A stretch of 64,000 nt of DNA, taken from Streptomyces sp. CA-210063 (GTDB taxonomy: Bacteria > Actinomycetota > Actinomycetes > Streptomycetales > Streptomycetaceae). A model generated the notes under the pieces. The model was not told the DNA's origin, did no database searches, and saw only the letters and a list, made by a program, of their open reading frames with translations. The DNA is taken from positions 9,114,001-9,178,000 of the forward strand of contig NZ_CP102512.1 in NCBI RefSeq assembly GCF_024612015.1, given 5' to 3'. Position 1 is the stretch's first letter, and every line of letters begins with the position of its first letter. Shown here one piece after another: positions 25,230-34,027 of the stretch. The position numbers were made by a program, and so were the translations under genes.

Positions 25230-28200
25230 TCAGCGTCGTACAAGCTCGATCCGGTACGTCCGGGTCTGCGAACCGTCCTCACTCGTCACGGAGACGAGGG
25301 CCGAGGTCCGGCCGCTCCGGTCCACGGTGACGGTCGCGTACGGGTCGCGGGCCGTCGCCGTGACCGCCGCCCGGTTCGGGTTGTCGGTGACGACCCGGTA
25401 GGTGGTGGTGTCGGGGTCGAAGGACGGGATCGGCTGCCCGGCGACCTCGACGGAGGTGGCGGCGGCGTCCGAGGAGGCGCCGGGGGTCTTGGCGTACACC
25501 TCGATCTCGCTCATGGTGATGTAGCCGCCCTGACGTGCCGTCATGACCACGCGCACGCCGGTCGCCGGGCCCGTGGCGAGCGGGACGTCGACCACCGGCG
25601 TGCCCTCGGTGCCGACCGCGACGGAGTCGCTCGCGTCGGTCCACGGACCGTTCTCGGTCGCCCGGACCTGCACCTTCAGGCTCTCGGGGAAGGAGGCGTT
25701 GGTGCCGTCCCGGTGGAAGTGGGCGACGATCCGGGTGAGGTCCCGCGCCTTCGGCAGGGTGAAGGTGAGCGTGTCGGACGGGTTCTTGGTGCCCGACCTC
25801 CAGTTGGACCAGGCCTTCTCGGCGGTGTTGCCGTTGCGCAGGCGCTCGGCGGAGTAGCCGCTCTCGGTGAAGGTGGCCGCGACGGAGACGTTCGCGTCGG
25901 GCGCGATGTTGGCCGCCGTCGGCTCGGTGACCTGGACCCGTACCGTCGCGTCGGCCGTGCTGCCGTCGACGACCTCCGCCGTGCCGGAGAGGGTGACGAC
26001 GCCGGTCTTGTCGAACGCCCCTTCGGGTACCGCGTCCCAGGTCACCGGGAGGTCGGTCCGGCCGCCGTGCCTGCCGATGCCGACGACCGTCGCCGGCAGT
26101 TCCGGCTCACCGCCCGCGTAGGTCTTGGCGCGGCCGGGCTGTGTCGAGGCGATCGTGTCGACGGTGACGAGGGCCGTCGCGGGGATCTTGCCTCCGAGGG
26201 CGTCGGTCGCCTCACCCGTGACGCGTACGGTCCCGGGCCTGCTCCACTTCCGGTCCGACGGCAGATCCCACACCACGGGCAGGGAGCCCCTGGCGCCGTC
26301 CCGGAACACCGGCGTCACCGTCGTCGGCAGCTTCGGCCGCAGACCGGGGACGGTGAACGCCTCGGCCCGCTCGGTGCGCAGCACGGTCTCGTCGGTCACG
26401 GTCCAGCGCTGGTTGGCCGCCGAGGTGGGGGTGTACGTCGACACCTCGGCGCCGTCCGCCGACGACTGCCCGGTGACGTCGAGGAGGCGGCCGGTGGCGG
26501 CGTTCACGAAGGTCCAACTGCCGTCGCCCGTCGTCGACATGATCCACTGGGCGGCTGCGGGGACCTCGCCGTCGGCCGGGTCTTCGAGGACGGCCTGGTG
26601 GTCGCGCACGGCGAGTCGCTTGCCGGTCTGGGCGTTGGTGAGGGCGTAGCGCTCGCGGTTGTCGGTGCCGGGCGTCAGCTTCTCCAGGGACCAGAGCTGC
26701 TGGGCGCTGCTCGCGTCGGTCGTGCGGATGACGACGCCGGTGCCGTCCTCCGAGGGGGCCTGCGACTTGCCGCTCTGCGCGCCCTGGAGCCGGTAGACGT
26801 GCCCGGGCTGGACGAGGGCGGCGTCCTTCGCCACGCCGCTGACGCCCTCGACCAGGAAGGTGGTGACGGACTTGGCGGGGACGTCGAGCGTGGCCGAACG
26901 GTCGGTCACCCGGACCGGCGTGCCCTCGACGAGGGCGCCGTCGGCGCTCGTCACGACCGGGGTGACGGTGGCGCGGGAGGAGACCTTGCCGAAGCGCGAG
27001 AGGTCGAGGGTGACGGAACGAGCGGTCGCAGCGCCGTTCACGTGGACCACGGTGGCCGCACGGCCGGACTTCTTGACGGCGGCGACGCTGGACGGGTCGT
27101 CGACCTTCACGAAGTGGTCGCCGGGGCGGATGTGGTGGGTGAAGTTCCGGATGGTGTGGAACTTGGAGTTGGCGCGGATCGGGCAGGTCTCCAGGGTGTC
27201 CTCGGCCGTGCAGTTGAACGGGACGTGGATGCTGCCCCAGTTCTTGCCGGCCGCGGCCTGGGGGATCGCGTCCTCGATCGGCTGCCAGAACACCCAGGCG
27301 GAGGGCTCCAGTTCACGCATGTCGTCGACCATGCGGGTGGCGATCCCGAGGCCCGGGTCCATGCCGGTGAAGTCGGTGCCGGTGCCCCAGGTGCCCTCGA
27401 CCTCGCTCATCCAGAGCTTCTTGTCCGCGCCCTTGGCGATGTCACGCGCGCTGGTGCGCATGCCCGTGCCGTAGGTGTGCACGTTGAGCTGGGGGACCGC
27501 CGCCCGCGCGGAGGTGTCGTACGCGTTCCAGTTCTGGGTGAAGATCGTGGGGTTGGTCTCGTCCATCGCCGAGAGCTCGGCGTCGGTCGCGGCCCCTTCG
27601 AGCGCCCTGTCGAGCGCGAGGAGCACCTTCTGCTGGAGCGCCGGTCCGGCGTGCGCGCCCTCCTGGCGGCCGCCGGTGGGTTGCCCGTCCGCGCCGATCT
27701 GGGTGCCCCAGTAGTTGGTGTTGGGTTCGTTGAGCGGGGCGATGGTGTCGAAGTCGATGCCGTGCGTCTCTTCGAGACGCTCGGTGACCTTCACCAGATA
27801 CGTGGCGAACTCGTCGACGCGGTCCGCGCGGATCTGGTCCGTGTTCGCGTCGAAGCCGCCGGAGACATAGCCGCTGACGGTCTGGAACCAGGGCGGCGAG
27901 TTGCTGAACGCCTCCCACTTGGTGATCTTGTCCTTGATCTGGTCCACCCACCAGCGCTGGCCCGCGTCGGCGTCCCAGTTCCAGTGGTCCGGGTTGTCCG
28001 GGTCCCACCACTCCATGTCCTGCCGGGTGGTTCCCTCGGGGGCCTTCCAGAAGCCCTCCATGGTCGCGCCGGCCTTCATGTAGTCCTTGCGGACGTCCGG
28101 GGCGTTGCCGCCGCCGATGTTGTAGCGCGCGATAGTGAGACCGAGCCCGTCCTCGCCGAACAGCATGTCGACGAGCTGTCTTCGGACGGGCTCCGGATAG

Positions 28201-28412
28201 TTGCCCGTGGCGTTGGCGAACCAGACGAGGCTCGTGCCCCACCCCTCGAACTCCTGCTGCCGGTACGACGGGTCGATCCGTACGGTCACCGCGCTCTGCG
28301 CCGCCGAGGCCGACGTGTCCGCCGTCGCCGGCGGCGCGGCCGTCAGACTCGCGCCGAGCACCAGGGGAACCATGGGCGCCAAGGCCCGGACGATGCGATG
28401 TCGTGGGGACAC
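25230..28412 (-). CDS. Large secreted GH30-type glycoside hydrolase with lectin and Ig-like modules
   Basis: 1060 residues from a GTG at 28412 with GGAAGGGAG upstream. After a signal peptide (about 1-32), a GH30-like barrel has FEGWGTSLVWFANATG, IAPLNEPNTNYWG (acid/base Glu), and LWMSEVEGTWG (candidate nucleophile Glu). It most resembles the endo-beta-1,6-galactanase branch known in Streptomyces. Next come a ricin-type trefoil (VYRLQGAQSGKSQAP to NQRWTV), two bacterial Ig-like domains (LPTTVTPVFRDG, LPATVVGIGRHGG), an F5/8-type sugar-binding module (NGNTAEKAWSNWRSG) and a final beta domain. Substrate specificity is inferred, not proven. Divergent from the second pectate lyase. Confidence 0.85.
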   Translation of the reverse strand: MSPRHRIVRALAPMVPLVLGASLTAAPPATADTSASAAQSAVTVRIDPSYRQQEFEGWGTSLVWFANATGNYPEPVRRQLVDMLFGEDGLGLTIARYNIGGGNAPDVRKDYMKAGATMEGFWKAPEGTTRQDMEWWDPDNPDHWNWDADAGQRWWVDQIKDKITKWEAFSNSPPWFQTVSGYVSGGFDANTDQIRADRVDEFATYLVKVTERLEETHGIDFDTIAPLNEPNTNYWGTQIGADGQPTGGRQEGAHAGPALQQKVLLALDRALEGAATDAELSAMDETNPTIFTQNWNAYDTSARAAVPQLNVHTYGTGMRTSARDIAKGADKKLWMSEVEGTWGTGTDFTGMDPGLGIATRMVDDMRELEPSAWVFWQPIEDAIPQAAAGKNWGSIHVPFNCTAEDTLETCPIRANSKFHTIRNFTHHIRPGDHFVKVDDPSSVAAVKKSGRAATVVHVNGAATARSVTLDLSRFGKVSSRATVTPVVTSADGALVEGTPVRVTDRSATLDVPAKSVTTFLVEGVSGVAKDAALVQPGHVYRLQGAQSGKSQAPSEDGTGVVIRTTDASSAQQLWSLEKLTPGTDNRERYALTNAQTGKRLAVRDHQAVLEDPADGEVPAAAQWIMSTTGDGSWTFVNAATGRLLDVTGQSSADGAEVSTYTPTSAANQRWTVTDETVLRTERAEAFTVPGLRPKLPTTVTPVFRDGARGSLPVVWDLPSDRKWSRPGTVRVTGEATDALGGKIPATALVTVDTIASTQPGRAKTYAGGEPELPATVVGIGRHGGRTDLPVTWDAVPEGAFDKTGVVTLSGTAEVVDGSTADATVRVQVTEPTAANIAPDANVSVAATFTESGYSAERLRNGNTAEKAWSNWRSGTKNPSDTLTFTLPKARDLTRIVAHFHRDGTNASFPESLKVQVRATENGPWTDASDSVAVGTEGTPVVDVPLATGPATGVRVVMTARQGGYITMSEIEVYAKTPGASSDAAATSVEVAGQPIPSFDPDTTTYRVVTDNPNRAAVTATARDPYATVTVDRSGRTSALVSVTSEDGSQTRTYRIELVRR

Positions 28413-28490
28413 GACACTCCCTTCCACAACACGGAGGCGGGCACGACTTCGTTGACATGCCCAAAACACGTGCTTAGCATTCAGGAAACT

Positions 28491-28502
28491 GAAAGCGCTT
28501 TC
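28491..28502. promoter_or_regulatory. GAAAGCGCTTTC palindrome between divergent glycosidase genes
   Basis: A perfect 12-bp palindrome, LacI-family in type, lies between the GH30 gene (start 28412) and the pectate lyase gene (start 28569). It could control both. It differs from the CebR box in the outer bases, so a different LacI protein is expected. Confidence 0.6.
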
Positions 28503-28568
28503 TAGACTCTGTGCTCCCGTTCTCGCACGGCCCAGGAAGATCCACCCACTCACACCGGGAGGAACCAC

Positions 28569-29552
28569 ATGAGGTCGTCGTTACGCACCGTTCCCGCTCT
28601 CACGCTCGCCCTGTTGCTCGCCTCCACCGCACCCGTCGAGGCGGGGGCGGAGGCGGCACCCCTGGCGGAGACGTCACCCACCGGCTTCGCCGCCGTCAAC
28701 GCGCTCGGACAGAACGGCACCACCGGTGGGGTCGGCGGCGCGACCGTGACCGCCACCACCACCGAGCAGTTCCTGGAGTACATCGACACCGTGGGCCCGC
28801 TGGTCATCCGCGTCCAGGGCACCATCGACATCACCAGCAAGCAGGGCGTCCGCCCCAACAAGACCATCATCGGGGCCGGTTCCTCGGCCGTCATCAACGG
28901 CGGCGGCCTGGACTTCTACCGCTCGTACAACGTCATCGTGCGGAACATCAAGTTCACGAACGCCGAGGACGACGCCGTCAGCGTCGGCCAGGAGTCCCAC
29001 CACATCTGGATCGACCACAACGAGTTCGTGGCCCCGCTCGACGGGGCGATCGACGTCGTCCGCGGCGCCGAGTACGTCACCGTGTCCTGGAACTGGTTCA
29101 ACAAGACCGACAAGAGCATGCTGCTCGGCCACTCCGACGGCAACGGCAGCCAGGACGCGGGGAAGTTGAAGGTCTCCATCCACCACAACTTCTTCGACGG
29201 CTCACGGCAGCGGCATCCCCGGGTCCGCTTCGGTGAGCCGGTGCACGTCTACAACAACTACTACAAGGGGAACGCCCTCTACGGCGTCGCCTCGACCATG
29301 AACGCCGGCGTCGTCGTCGAGGGCAACCACTTCGAAGGGGTTCCCAACCCCTGCTACTCCGCGAGCGGCTACGACGCCTCCGGCCCCGGCCGGCTCGTCC
29401 AGCGGAACAACGTCTTCACCGGGTCCGGCACCTGCGAGACCTACGGCACGGTGACCGAGCCGCGCACGTACTACGCGTACCCGCTGGACCCCGCCGCCGA
29501 CGTCCCCGCCCTCGTACGGGCCGGGGCGGGCATCGGAAAGATCGGTGCCTGA
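28569..29552 (+). CDS. Secreted pectate lyase (PL1)
   Basis: 327 residues, ATG 28569 behind GGGAGGA. Signal peptide about 1-28. The PL1 beta-helix shows GFAAVNALGQNGTTGG, NKTIIGAGSSAVINGGG, HHIWIDHNEFVAPLDGAIDV (calcium-binding aspartates) and RQRHPRVRFGEPVHVYNNYY with the catalytic arginine. It shares the GFA(S/A)VNALGQNGT start with the PL1 half of the 10160-12217 fusion, so the two are paralogues. The DNA after its stop has a good ribosome site and an ATG at 29588 whose frame is immediately lost in transposon debris. Confidence 0.93.
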   Translation: MRSSLRTVPALTLALLLASTAPVEAGAEAAPLAETSPTGFAAVNALGQNGTTGGVGGATVTATTTEQFLEYIDTVGPLVIRVQGTIDITSKQGVRPNKTIIGAGSSAVINGGGLDFYRSYNVIVRNIKFTNAEDDAVSVGQESHHIWIDHNEFVAPLDGAIDVVRGAEYVTVSWNWFNKTDKSMLLGHSDGNGSQDAGKLKVSIHHNFFDGSRQRHPRVRFGEPVHVYNNYYKGNALYGVASTMNAGVVVEGNHFEGVPNPCYSASGYDASGPGRLVQRNNVFTGSGTCETYGTVTEPRTYYAYPLDPAADVPALVRAGAGIGKIGA

Positions 29553-29587
29553 ACACCCCCCCACGCACACAACAGGAGACCCCCCAC

Positions 29588-29907
29588 ATGAGTTCACCTC
29601 TTTCTTGCGAGGAGGCCTCGGTGTTCACGCCGAGGTCGGATCGCATCCGGGTGTCGCGACGCGGAGTGTCGCCGCGTCTCCGGGGCGGGTGACCTTCTGC
29701 GGTTCCGGAATCAGCAGGTCGCCGATCTCGCAGCCGAGCTTCCGCCCGAAGTTCCTCGCCAAGAGCACCATGGCCCGCAAGGCGCTTTCGGAACGTACCT
29801 ACACCTGCACCGCTTGCGGAGCCGTGTCCCCACGGGAGCCGGTCGCTGCCGCCTGCATGAGCCGGTATCCGAAGGGCTACCGCAAGCCCACCGACTCCTG
29901 GCCCTGA
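29588..29907 (+). pseudogene. Disrupted gene start joined to tnpB-like 3' remnant
   Basis: AGGAGACCCCCCAC before ATG 29588 looks like the start of a gene lost to insertion. From about 29760 the frame ending at 29907 reads MARKALSERTYTCTACGAVS then PREPVAAACM, like the zinc-ribbon and terminal part of OrfB/TnpB proteins of IS200/IS605 elements. The first CxxC of the ribbon and all RuvC motifs are absent, and the tail (GYRKPTDSWP) is unlike the family. A GC-rich hairpin region at 29920-29945 follows. Assignment is tentative. Confidence 0.45.
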
Positions 29908-29980
29908 GCCCCGCTGCGTCCCCGGGCCCGTAGCCGGGGGGTTCTTCCTCCTTCGTGTGCCCAGCCGCAGGTTCCACCTC

Positions 29981-30080
29981 ATCGGGCCAGTCCTTCCAGC
30001 CGCTTCGCGGCCCGTTCCATCCCGGCGTCCCAGGCGTCCTCGACCCGGGTCTGCTGCACGTGGATATACGGCCTCGGTTG
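29981..30080 (-). pseudogene. C-terminal fragment of an unidentified protein (SRPBCC-like?)
   Basis: The reverse frame reads PYIHVQQTRVEDAWDAGMER then AAKRLEGLAR and a stop. It is clearly protein-like, and recalls the last helix of SRPBCC/AHSA1 proteins (YxHVQQTGV..AW). About 30 residues remain; the upstream part was replaced by the IS5 element. Confidence 0.35.
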
Positions 30081-30084
30081 TCCA

Positions 30085-30942
30085 GCAGCAGGTCATCCGC
30101 GACTTCGGCCGATCCCGCGCCAAGGCGCACAAGGACATCGAAGCGCGCCCCGCCCGGTTCCGTTTCAGCCGGTTGATGCCGCACTCGACCGCGTGCCGGG
30201 CCTTGTAGTCCTCACGATCGAAGGCCGGAGGCCGCCCACCAGACGTCCCCCGGCGCTTGCGGTGGCCGGCCTGATCGGCAGGTTCCGGGATCGTGCAGCG
30301 GATCCCGCGCTGACGCAGATACGCACGGTTCGCGCGCGATGAATACGCCTTGTCACCCCGCACCCGTAACGGCCGAACCCGTGGCCGGCCCAGCCCGAGA
30401 CGAGGAACCCGGATGGCTTCCAGCACGGCCTTGAACTGCGGGCTGTCTCCCCGCTGCCCTGCTGTGACCAGCAGCGATAACGGCCGCTGCCCTTGCTCGC
30501 AGGCCAGGTGAATCTTCGTGCCCCAACCCCCGCGGGACCGGCCCAGACCGTGATCGTCGGGTTCGGCTTGATTGCCGCCCGGCGATTCCTTCTGGGCTCG
30601 GCTGTCCCGTCGGGCACCGGCCGCGTGCTGATGGGCCCGGCAAATCGTTGAGTCGACGTTCACGTCCCAGGTGATCAAACCAGCGGCGTCCGCCCGGGCC
30701 TGCAGCCCGGTCAGGACCGCCGACCAGACACCATCGCGTTGCCAGCGACGGAAGAGGCCATAGACCGTCTGCCACGGACCGTACTCGGGTGGCAAATCCC
30801 GCCACGGAGCGCCAGTTCGCACGCGCCAACGGATCCCGTCGATCAACCGCCGCCGACCAACCGCCGGCCTGCCCAACACCGCGACCGGTAACTACGGCCC
30901 CAGCACCGCCCACTGGTCATCTGAAAGATCCCCTCGCCCCAC
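30085..30942 (-). pseudogene. Degenerate IS5-family transposase
   Basis: The frame from GTG 30942 reads VGRGDLSDDQWAVLGP, then an in-frame TAG at 30892-30894, then LPVAVLGRPAVGRRRLIDGI and RWRVRTGAPWRDLPPEYGPW, VDSTICRAHQHAAGARRD, GDSPQFKAVLEAIRVPRLG and HAVECGINRLKRNR, all typical of Streptomyces IS5-type DDE transposases. Around 30150 the frame shifts, since RARFDVLVR continues in another frame. The element is inactive. Terminal inverted repeats were not identified. Confidence 0.85.
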
Positions 30943-31156
30943 ACCGAGATCATCGCGGCACCAGGCGAGGCACGGACCCCAGTTGGTTGGTTCCGTGCCC
31001 GCGATCGCTGAGAGGCCCGGCGCGCCGGCGAAAGTACCAGGTGGAGGCACCACGGCCACTGGCCGTTGTGTTACGCCACGAAAGCAGCGGTCCCCACGCG
31101 GTAGGTCGCTGAAGCTGCCCCGGCGAGCGGGAGGCGGATTGTTGGAGACAGGCTGT

Positions 31157-32032
31157 TCAACCAAGGATGTGTCCGCCACCCGTCACAGGGCTCCGCGTCG
31201 GCGATGAAGCCGGCCACGCAACGTCGTCAATCGCGAGCCACGGCGCGACGGCCACCGCCATGGGAGTAAGCCCGGCGAACGACTTGACCTCGCGGTGAAG
31301 GTGGGACTGGTCGACGTAGCCACTCTCAGCGGCGACGCCGGCGGCGGCGTGACCCGCCGCGAGAAGGCGGGCAGCGTGGTCGAACCGCATCAGTCGGGCG
31401 GCGCGTTTGGGCGTGATACCGAGCTGATCCCGGAAGCGAGCCGACAGACGCTTCCGGCTCCAGCCGACCTCGTCCGCAAGGCCGTCAACCCGCGCCCGCC
31501 CCCGGCTGGTGCGCATCTGCCGCCAGGCGAAGGCGATCTCTGGGGCGACTGTTGGTCGGCTGCCCAGCCGTCGGCCGAGGAGGTCCGCCGCAATCGTGAA
31601 CCGTTCGCCCCATGACGCGGCGGCGCGCAGCCTGTCCTCGGTTCGTCCGGCGTCACGGCCCCAGACATCCTCGAGGGATACCACGGCCCCGGTGAGCTCG
31701 GTCGCCGTGCCGAGCACTGCAGCCGCTGCGGCCGGATCCAGCCGGATTTGGAGGCACTCGCCCACCCGGCCGCCTGCCCGGAGCTCGCCGGGGAGGAGCC
31801 CGACGACGACACTGCCGTGGACATCCCGGCCATGGGTTCGGTGGACGAGGCCTTCGCCCTCGCTCAGGTCGATGAACAAGGTGACGGAGGGATGCGCGAC
31901 CATCGCAATGTCCACGGATGCCGGGGCACGGTGGCGGAACCCGGCCATGCTGACCCCCGGCAGCCGATCTGACGAGCGGGGGACGGCGATGTCCACAAGC
32001 GACCAGTCGAGTGGTGCCCCTGTCGACAGCAT
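31157..32032 (-). CDS. AraC-family transcriptional regulator
   Basis: 291 residues. The C-terminal double HTH is visible in VDGLADEVGWSRKRLSARFR, LGITPKRAARLMRFDHAARL and AAGVAAESGYVDQSHLHREV, followed by KSFAGLTP. The N-terminal half is an AraC-type ligand domain. It appears intact though it sits inside a region of transposon scars and clipped genes. The clipped alpha/beta-hydrolase fragment just beyond its 5' end may be what it once controlled. Confidence 0.9.
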   Translation of the reverse strand: MLSTGAPLDWSLVDIAVPRSSDRLPGVSMAGFRHRAPASVDIAMVAHPSVTLFIDLSEGEGLVHRTHGRDVHGSVVVGLLPGELRAGGRVGECLQIRLDPAAAAAVLGTATELTGAVVSLEDVWGRDAGRTEDRLRAAASWGERFTIAADLLGRRLGSRPTVAPEIAFAWRQMRTSRGRARVDGLADEVGWSRKRLSARFRDQLGITPKRAARLMRFDHAARLLAAGHAAAGVAAESGYVDQSHLHREVKSFAGLTPMAVAVAPWLAIDDVAWPASSPTRSPVTGGGHILG

Positions 32033-32065
32033 ATGACCAGCCTAGACCTCATCAAGGGCGGGATG

Positions 32066-32160
32066 TCAGCGGTCTGTTGCCGCAAAATCGAGGAGCAGCT
32101 TGCTGGTTGCCTCGGGCGCTTCGAGCATAGGCAGGTGCCCGACCCCGGGCAATTGTTCGA
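32066..32160 (-). pseudogene. Alpha/beta-hydrolase C-terminal fragment
   Basis: The reverse frame ending at 32066 reads VEQLPGVGHLPMLEAPEATS then KLLLDFAATDR, the standard end of an alpha/beta hydrolase with the catalytic His in GVGHLP. Everything upstream is replaced by integrase DNA. Confidence 0.65.
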
Positions 32161-32178
32161 CCCGCGCGTTCGCCACTG

Positions 32179-32342
32179 GATCAGTGCCTCGATGCGCGGG
32201 CAGGACGCGACGCTGGAGCGGCTCCGCGTCGACCGGCAGCTCGAAGAGGCCCTGACCCACGGGCCCGATCCGCTCCACCTCGCCGAGGTGTTCGGGCTCG
32301 ACGAGAAGACCGCGATGCGCTATGCGGACTCCACACGGGCAC
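32179..32342 (+). pseudogene. Tyrosine integrase-like protein, C-terminal fragment
   Basis: The frame reads MRGQDATLERLRVDRQLEEA, LTHGPDPLHLAEVFGLDEKT and AMRYADSTR. This matches, from memory, the end of a site-specific integrase type common in Streptomyces. It abuts the hydrolase fragment in opposite orientation. The matching N-terminal part of such an integrase lies about 1 kb downstream. Confidence 0.6.
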
Positions 32343-32419
32343 ACTACTGCAACAGACAGCCGAGCACTCGGCATCGACCTTGGGAAAAGAACTTGGCCCG
32401 GATCGACGGGACTTGAAGA

Positions 32420-32935
32420 ATGACGGCCATGCAGACTCGACAGGCATGGCCTGATGACGCATCAGCGGTCGCCGGTGTCTACGTGCGCTCCTGGCAGGCG
32501 GCCTTCGCCGGTCTTGTTCCCCAGCACTACCTCAACGCCATGGATCCAAGCCGCGAAGAGTCCGAGTGGAAGACACGCATCGCGGAGACACGATGGCCAT
32601 CGTCGGGAGTGCTGGTAGCCGAAACCGAGGCGGGGATCGTCGGATTCGCAGGTTTCGGCCCATCTCAGGAGACCCCTGCCATCGCGGAAATCGGCACGCT
32701 TTACACGATGCCCGAGGTCTGGGGCACCGGGATCGGGAAGCAGTTGATGCTGGCCGCGTTGACGACTCTCGGACAGGCCGAGTACACGCAAGCCACCTTG
32801 TGGGTCCTGGAAGACAATGAACGCGCCCGGCGCTTCTACGAAGCCGCTGGCTGGCGCGCAGACGGCGCAGCCGTGGAGGACACCACCGGTGGGGCCTCTC
32901 TCAACAAGTTGCGCTACCGCTGCCCTGTTGGCTAA
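32420..32935 (+). CDS. GNAT-family N-acetyltransferase
   Basis: 171 residues. GNAT motifs: IGTLYTMPEVWGTGIGKQLM (acetyl-CoA pyrophosphate loop) and ATLWVLEDNERARRFYEAAG. It is complete and flanked by two integrase fragments, so it may be cargo of a former element. The acceptor substrate is unknown. Its base composition is slightly more AT-rich than the flanking biosynthetic genes. Confidence 0.9.
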   Translation: MTAMQTRQAWPDDASAVAGVYVRSWQAAFAGLVPQHYLNAMDPSREESEWKTRIAETRWPSSGVLVAETEAGIVGFAGFGPSQETPAIAEIGTLYTMPEVWGTGIGKQLMLAALTTLGQAEYTQATLWVLEDNERARRFYEAAGWRADGAAVEDTTGGASLNKLRYRCPVG

Positions 32936-33290
32936 CCCGCTCACCGTCATGCTCGTCCAGGGAACCAGGAACGGCATAGTCGTGAGTTGGAGTCGAACTT
33001 ACGGAACCAGCTCCAGGGAGCACGACGACGGACCCTTGAGTTCTCACCGAGAACCCTTCAGTTTGCATGAACTCACGGCACTCACGGGGGTTGAGGAACA
33101 TCGGAACGAAAACCGGTGCTAAGCCTCGATCGGCCCTGGTGGGCGGCTGGCGGAGCGTCGGCGGCGGGACCCGTCTGAAGTCTTCCCGCAGAAAACGCCC
33201 CCAATATCTGTGGGAAGAGATCGCGACCTGCGGGAACGGCCGCCAGACCGTACATGAAGCGGCCCCGTTATCTGCGGCAAGGGGGAAAGG
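32936..33290. other. Intergenic stretch without a recognised gene
   Basis: 355 bp between the acetyltransferase and the integrase fragment. Short inverted motifs such as GAGTTCTCACCGAGAACCC occur near 33038. No RNA gene or convincing reading frame was identified. Confidence 0.4.
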
Positions 33291-33674
33291 GTGCCCACAG
33301 TCGTACATCTGCCAACCGGGAAGGCGCTCACCGTCCGGACGGCGGCCGACGTGTTCCTGGACTCGCTTGGCAATCCGAACGCGGTACGGTACTACGGGAT
33401 CGGGGTGGGCAAGACCGCCGAGCGGCTCGGCGAGGGCCGGCCGTTGGAACGGTCGCGGACGACGAGATCGGCGAGGCCCTGGAACTGCTGTGGGGCACCG
33501 CTGCGGTGAACACCTGGAACTCCCGCCGGGCGTCGGTACTGTCCTGGCTCGGGTGGTGCTGTAAGCGCGGCTACGACGGACCCACCGTCCCGACCTGGGC
33601 GAAGCGGCTGACGGAGCCGGACTCCGAGACCCCGGCCCGCTCGAAGATGGCGATCGACTGGCTGATCGCGCGTC
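33291..33674 (+). pseudogene. Tyrosine integrase-like protein, N-terminal part, frameshifted
   Basis: The frame from GTG 33291 reads PTVVHLPTGKALTVRTAADV, FLDSLGNPNAVRYYGIGVGK and TAERLGEGRPL. The protein then continues in another frame as TVADDEIGEALELLWGTAAV, NTWNSRRASVLSWLGWCCKR and PDSETPARSKMAIDWLIARR. A single missing base near 33450 explains the shift. This is the SAM-like core-binding domain of the integrase. The catalytic half is replaced from 33675 by unrelated sequence. Confidence 0.65.
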
Positions 33675-33916
33675 GCATCGCGCACACCATCGGGGTGGGC
33701 ACCAGCTCGGGCTGGTCACGGCTGGGCGGCTCGGGCACATGGACCGGTGCGCGGGCCACGGCGCTCGTCCGGCAGTACGACGGGGCGAGCGCGAAGATCT
33801 CCACCGGCGGCGGCCACTTCTGGCCGTACGGGCTGAACTACGACAACGAGTTCTCCGGTACGGCGGCCGACCGGCACGTCCGGATCGTTGCCGCGATGGT
33901 GAGCGACGGGCTGTAA
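33675..33916 (+). pseudogene. 3' fragment of an unidentified protein fused to integrase remnant
   Basis: Continuing the same frame: TGARATALVRQYDGASAKIS, TGGGHFWPYGLNYDNEFSGT, AADRHVRIVAAMVSDGL, stop at 33916. This is protein-like and unrelated to integrases. I do not recognise the family. About 80 residues of its C-terminus remain. Confidence 0.45.
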
Positions 33917-34027
33917 CGCCGGTCGTCGGCAAAGGGAGTTGGTGCCTCATGACAAAGGCGCCGACAGCGGCTGCGTTGTTGTGAGCATGGGGCGGCGGGG
34001 CCGTTGTGCCGGTCCTACCGTCCCAGC

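Noticed and set aside
32975..33010. tRNA fragment on the minus strand (AAGTTCGACTCC resembles a T-loop)
   Set aside because: The flanking bases do not form a T-stem or acceptor stem and no other tRNA arm is found.
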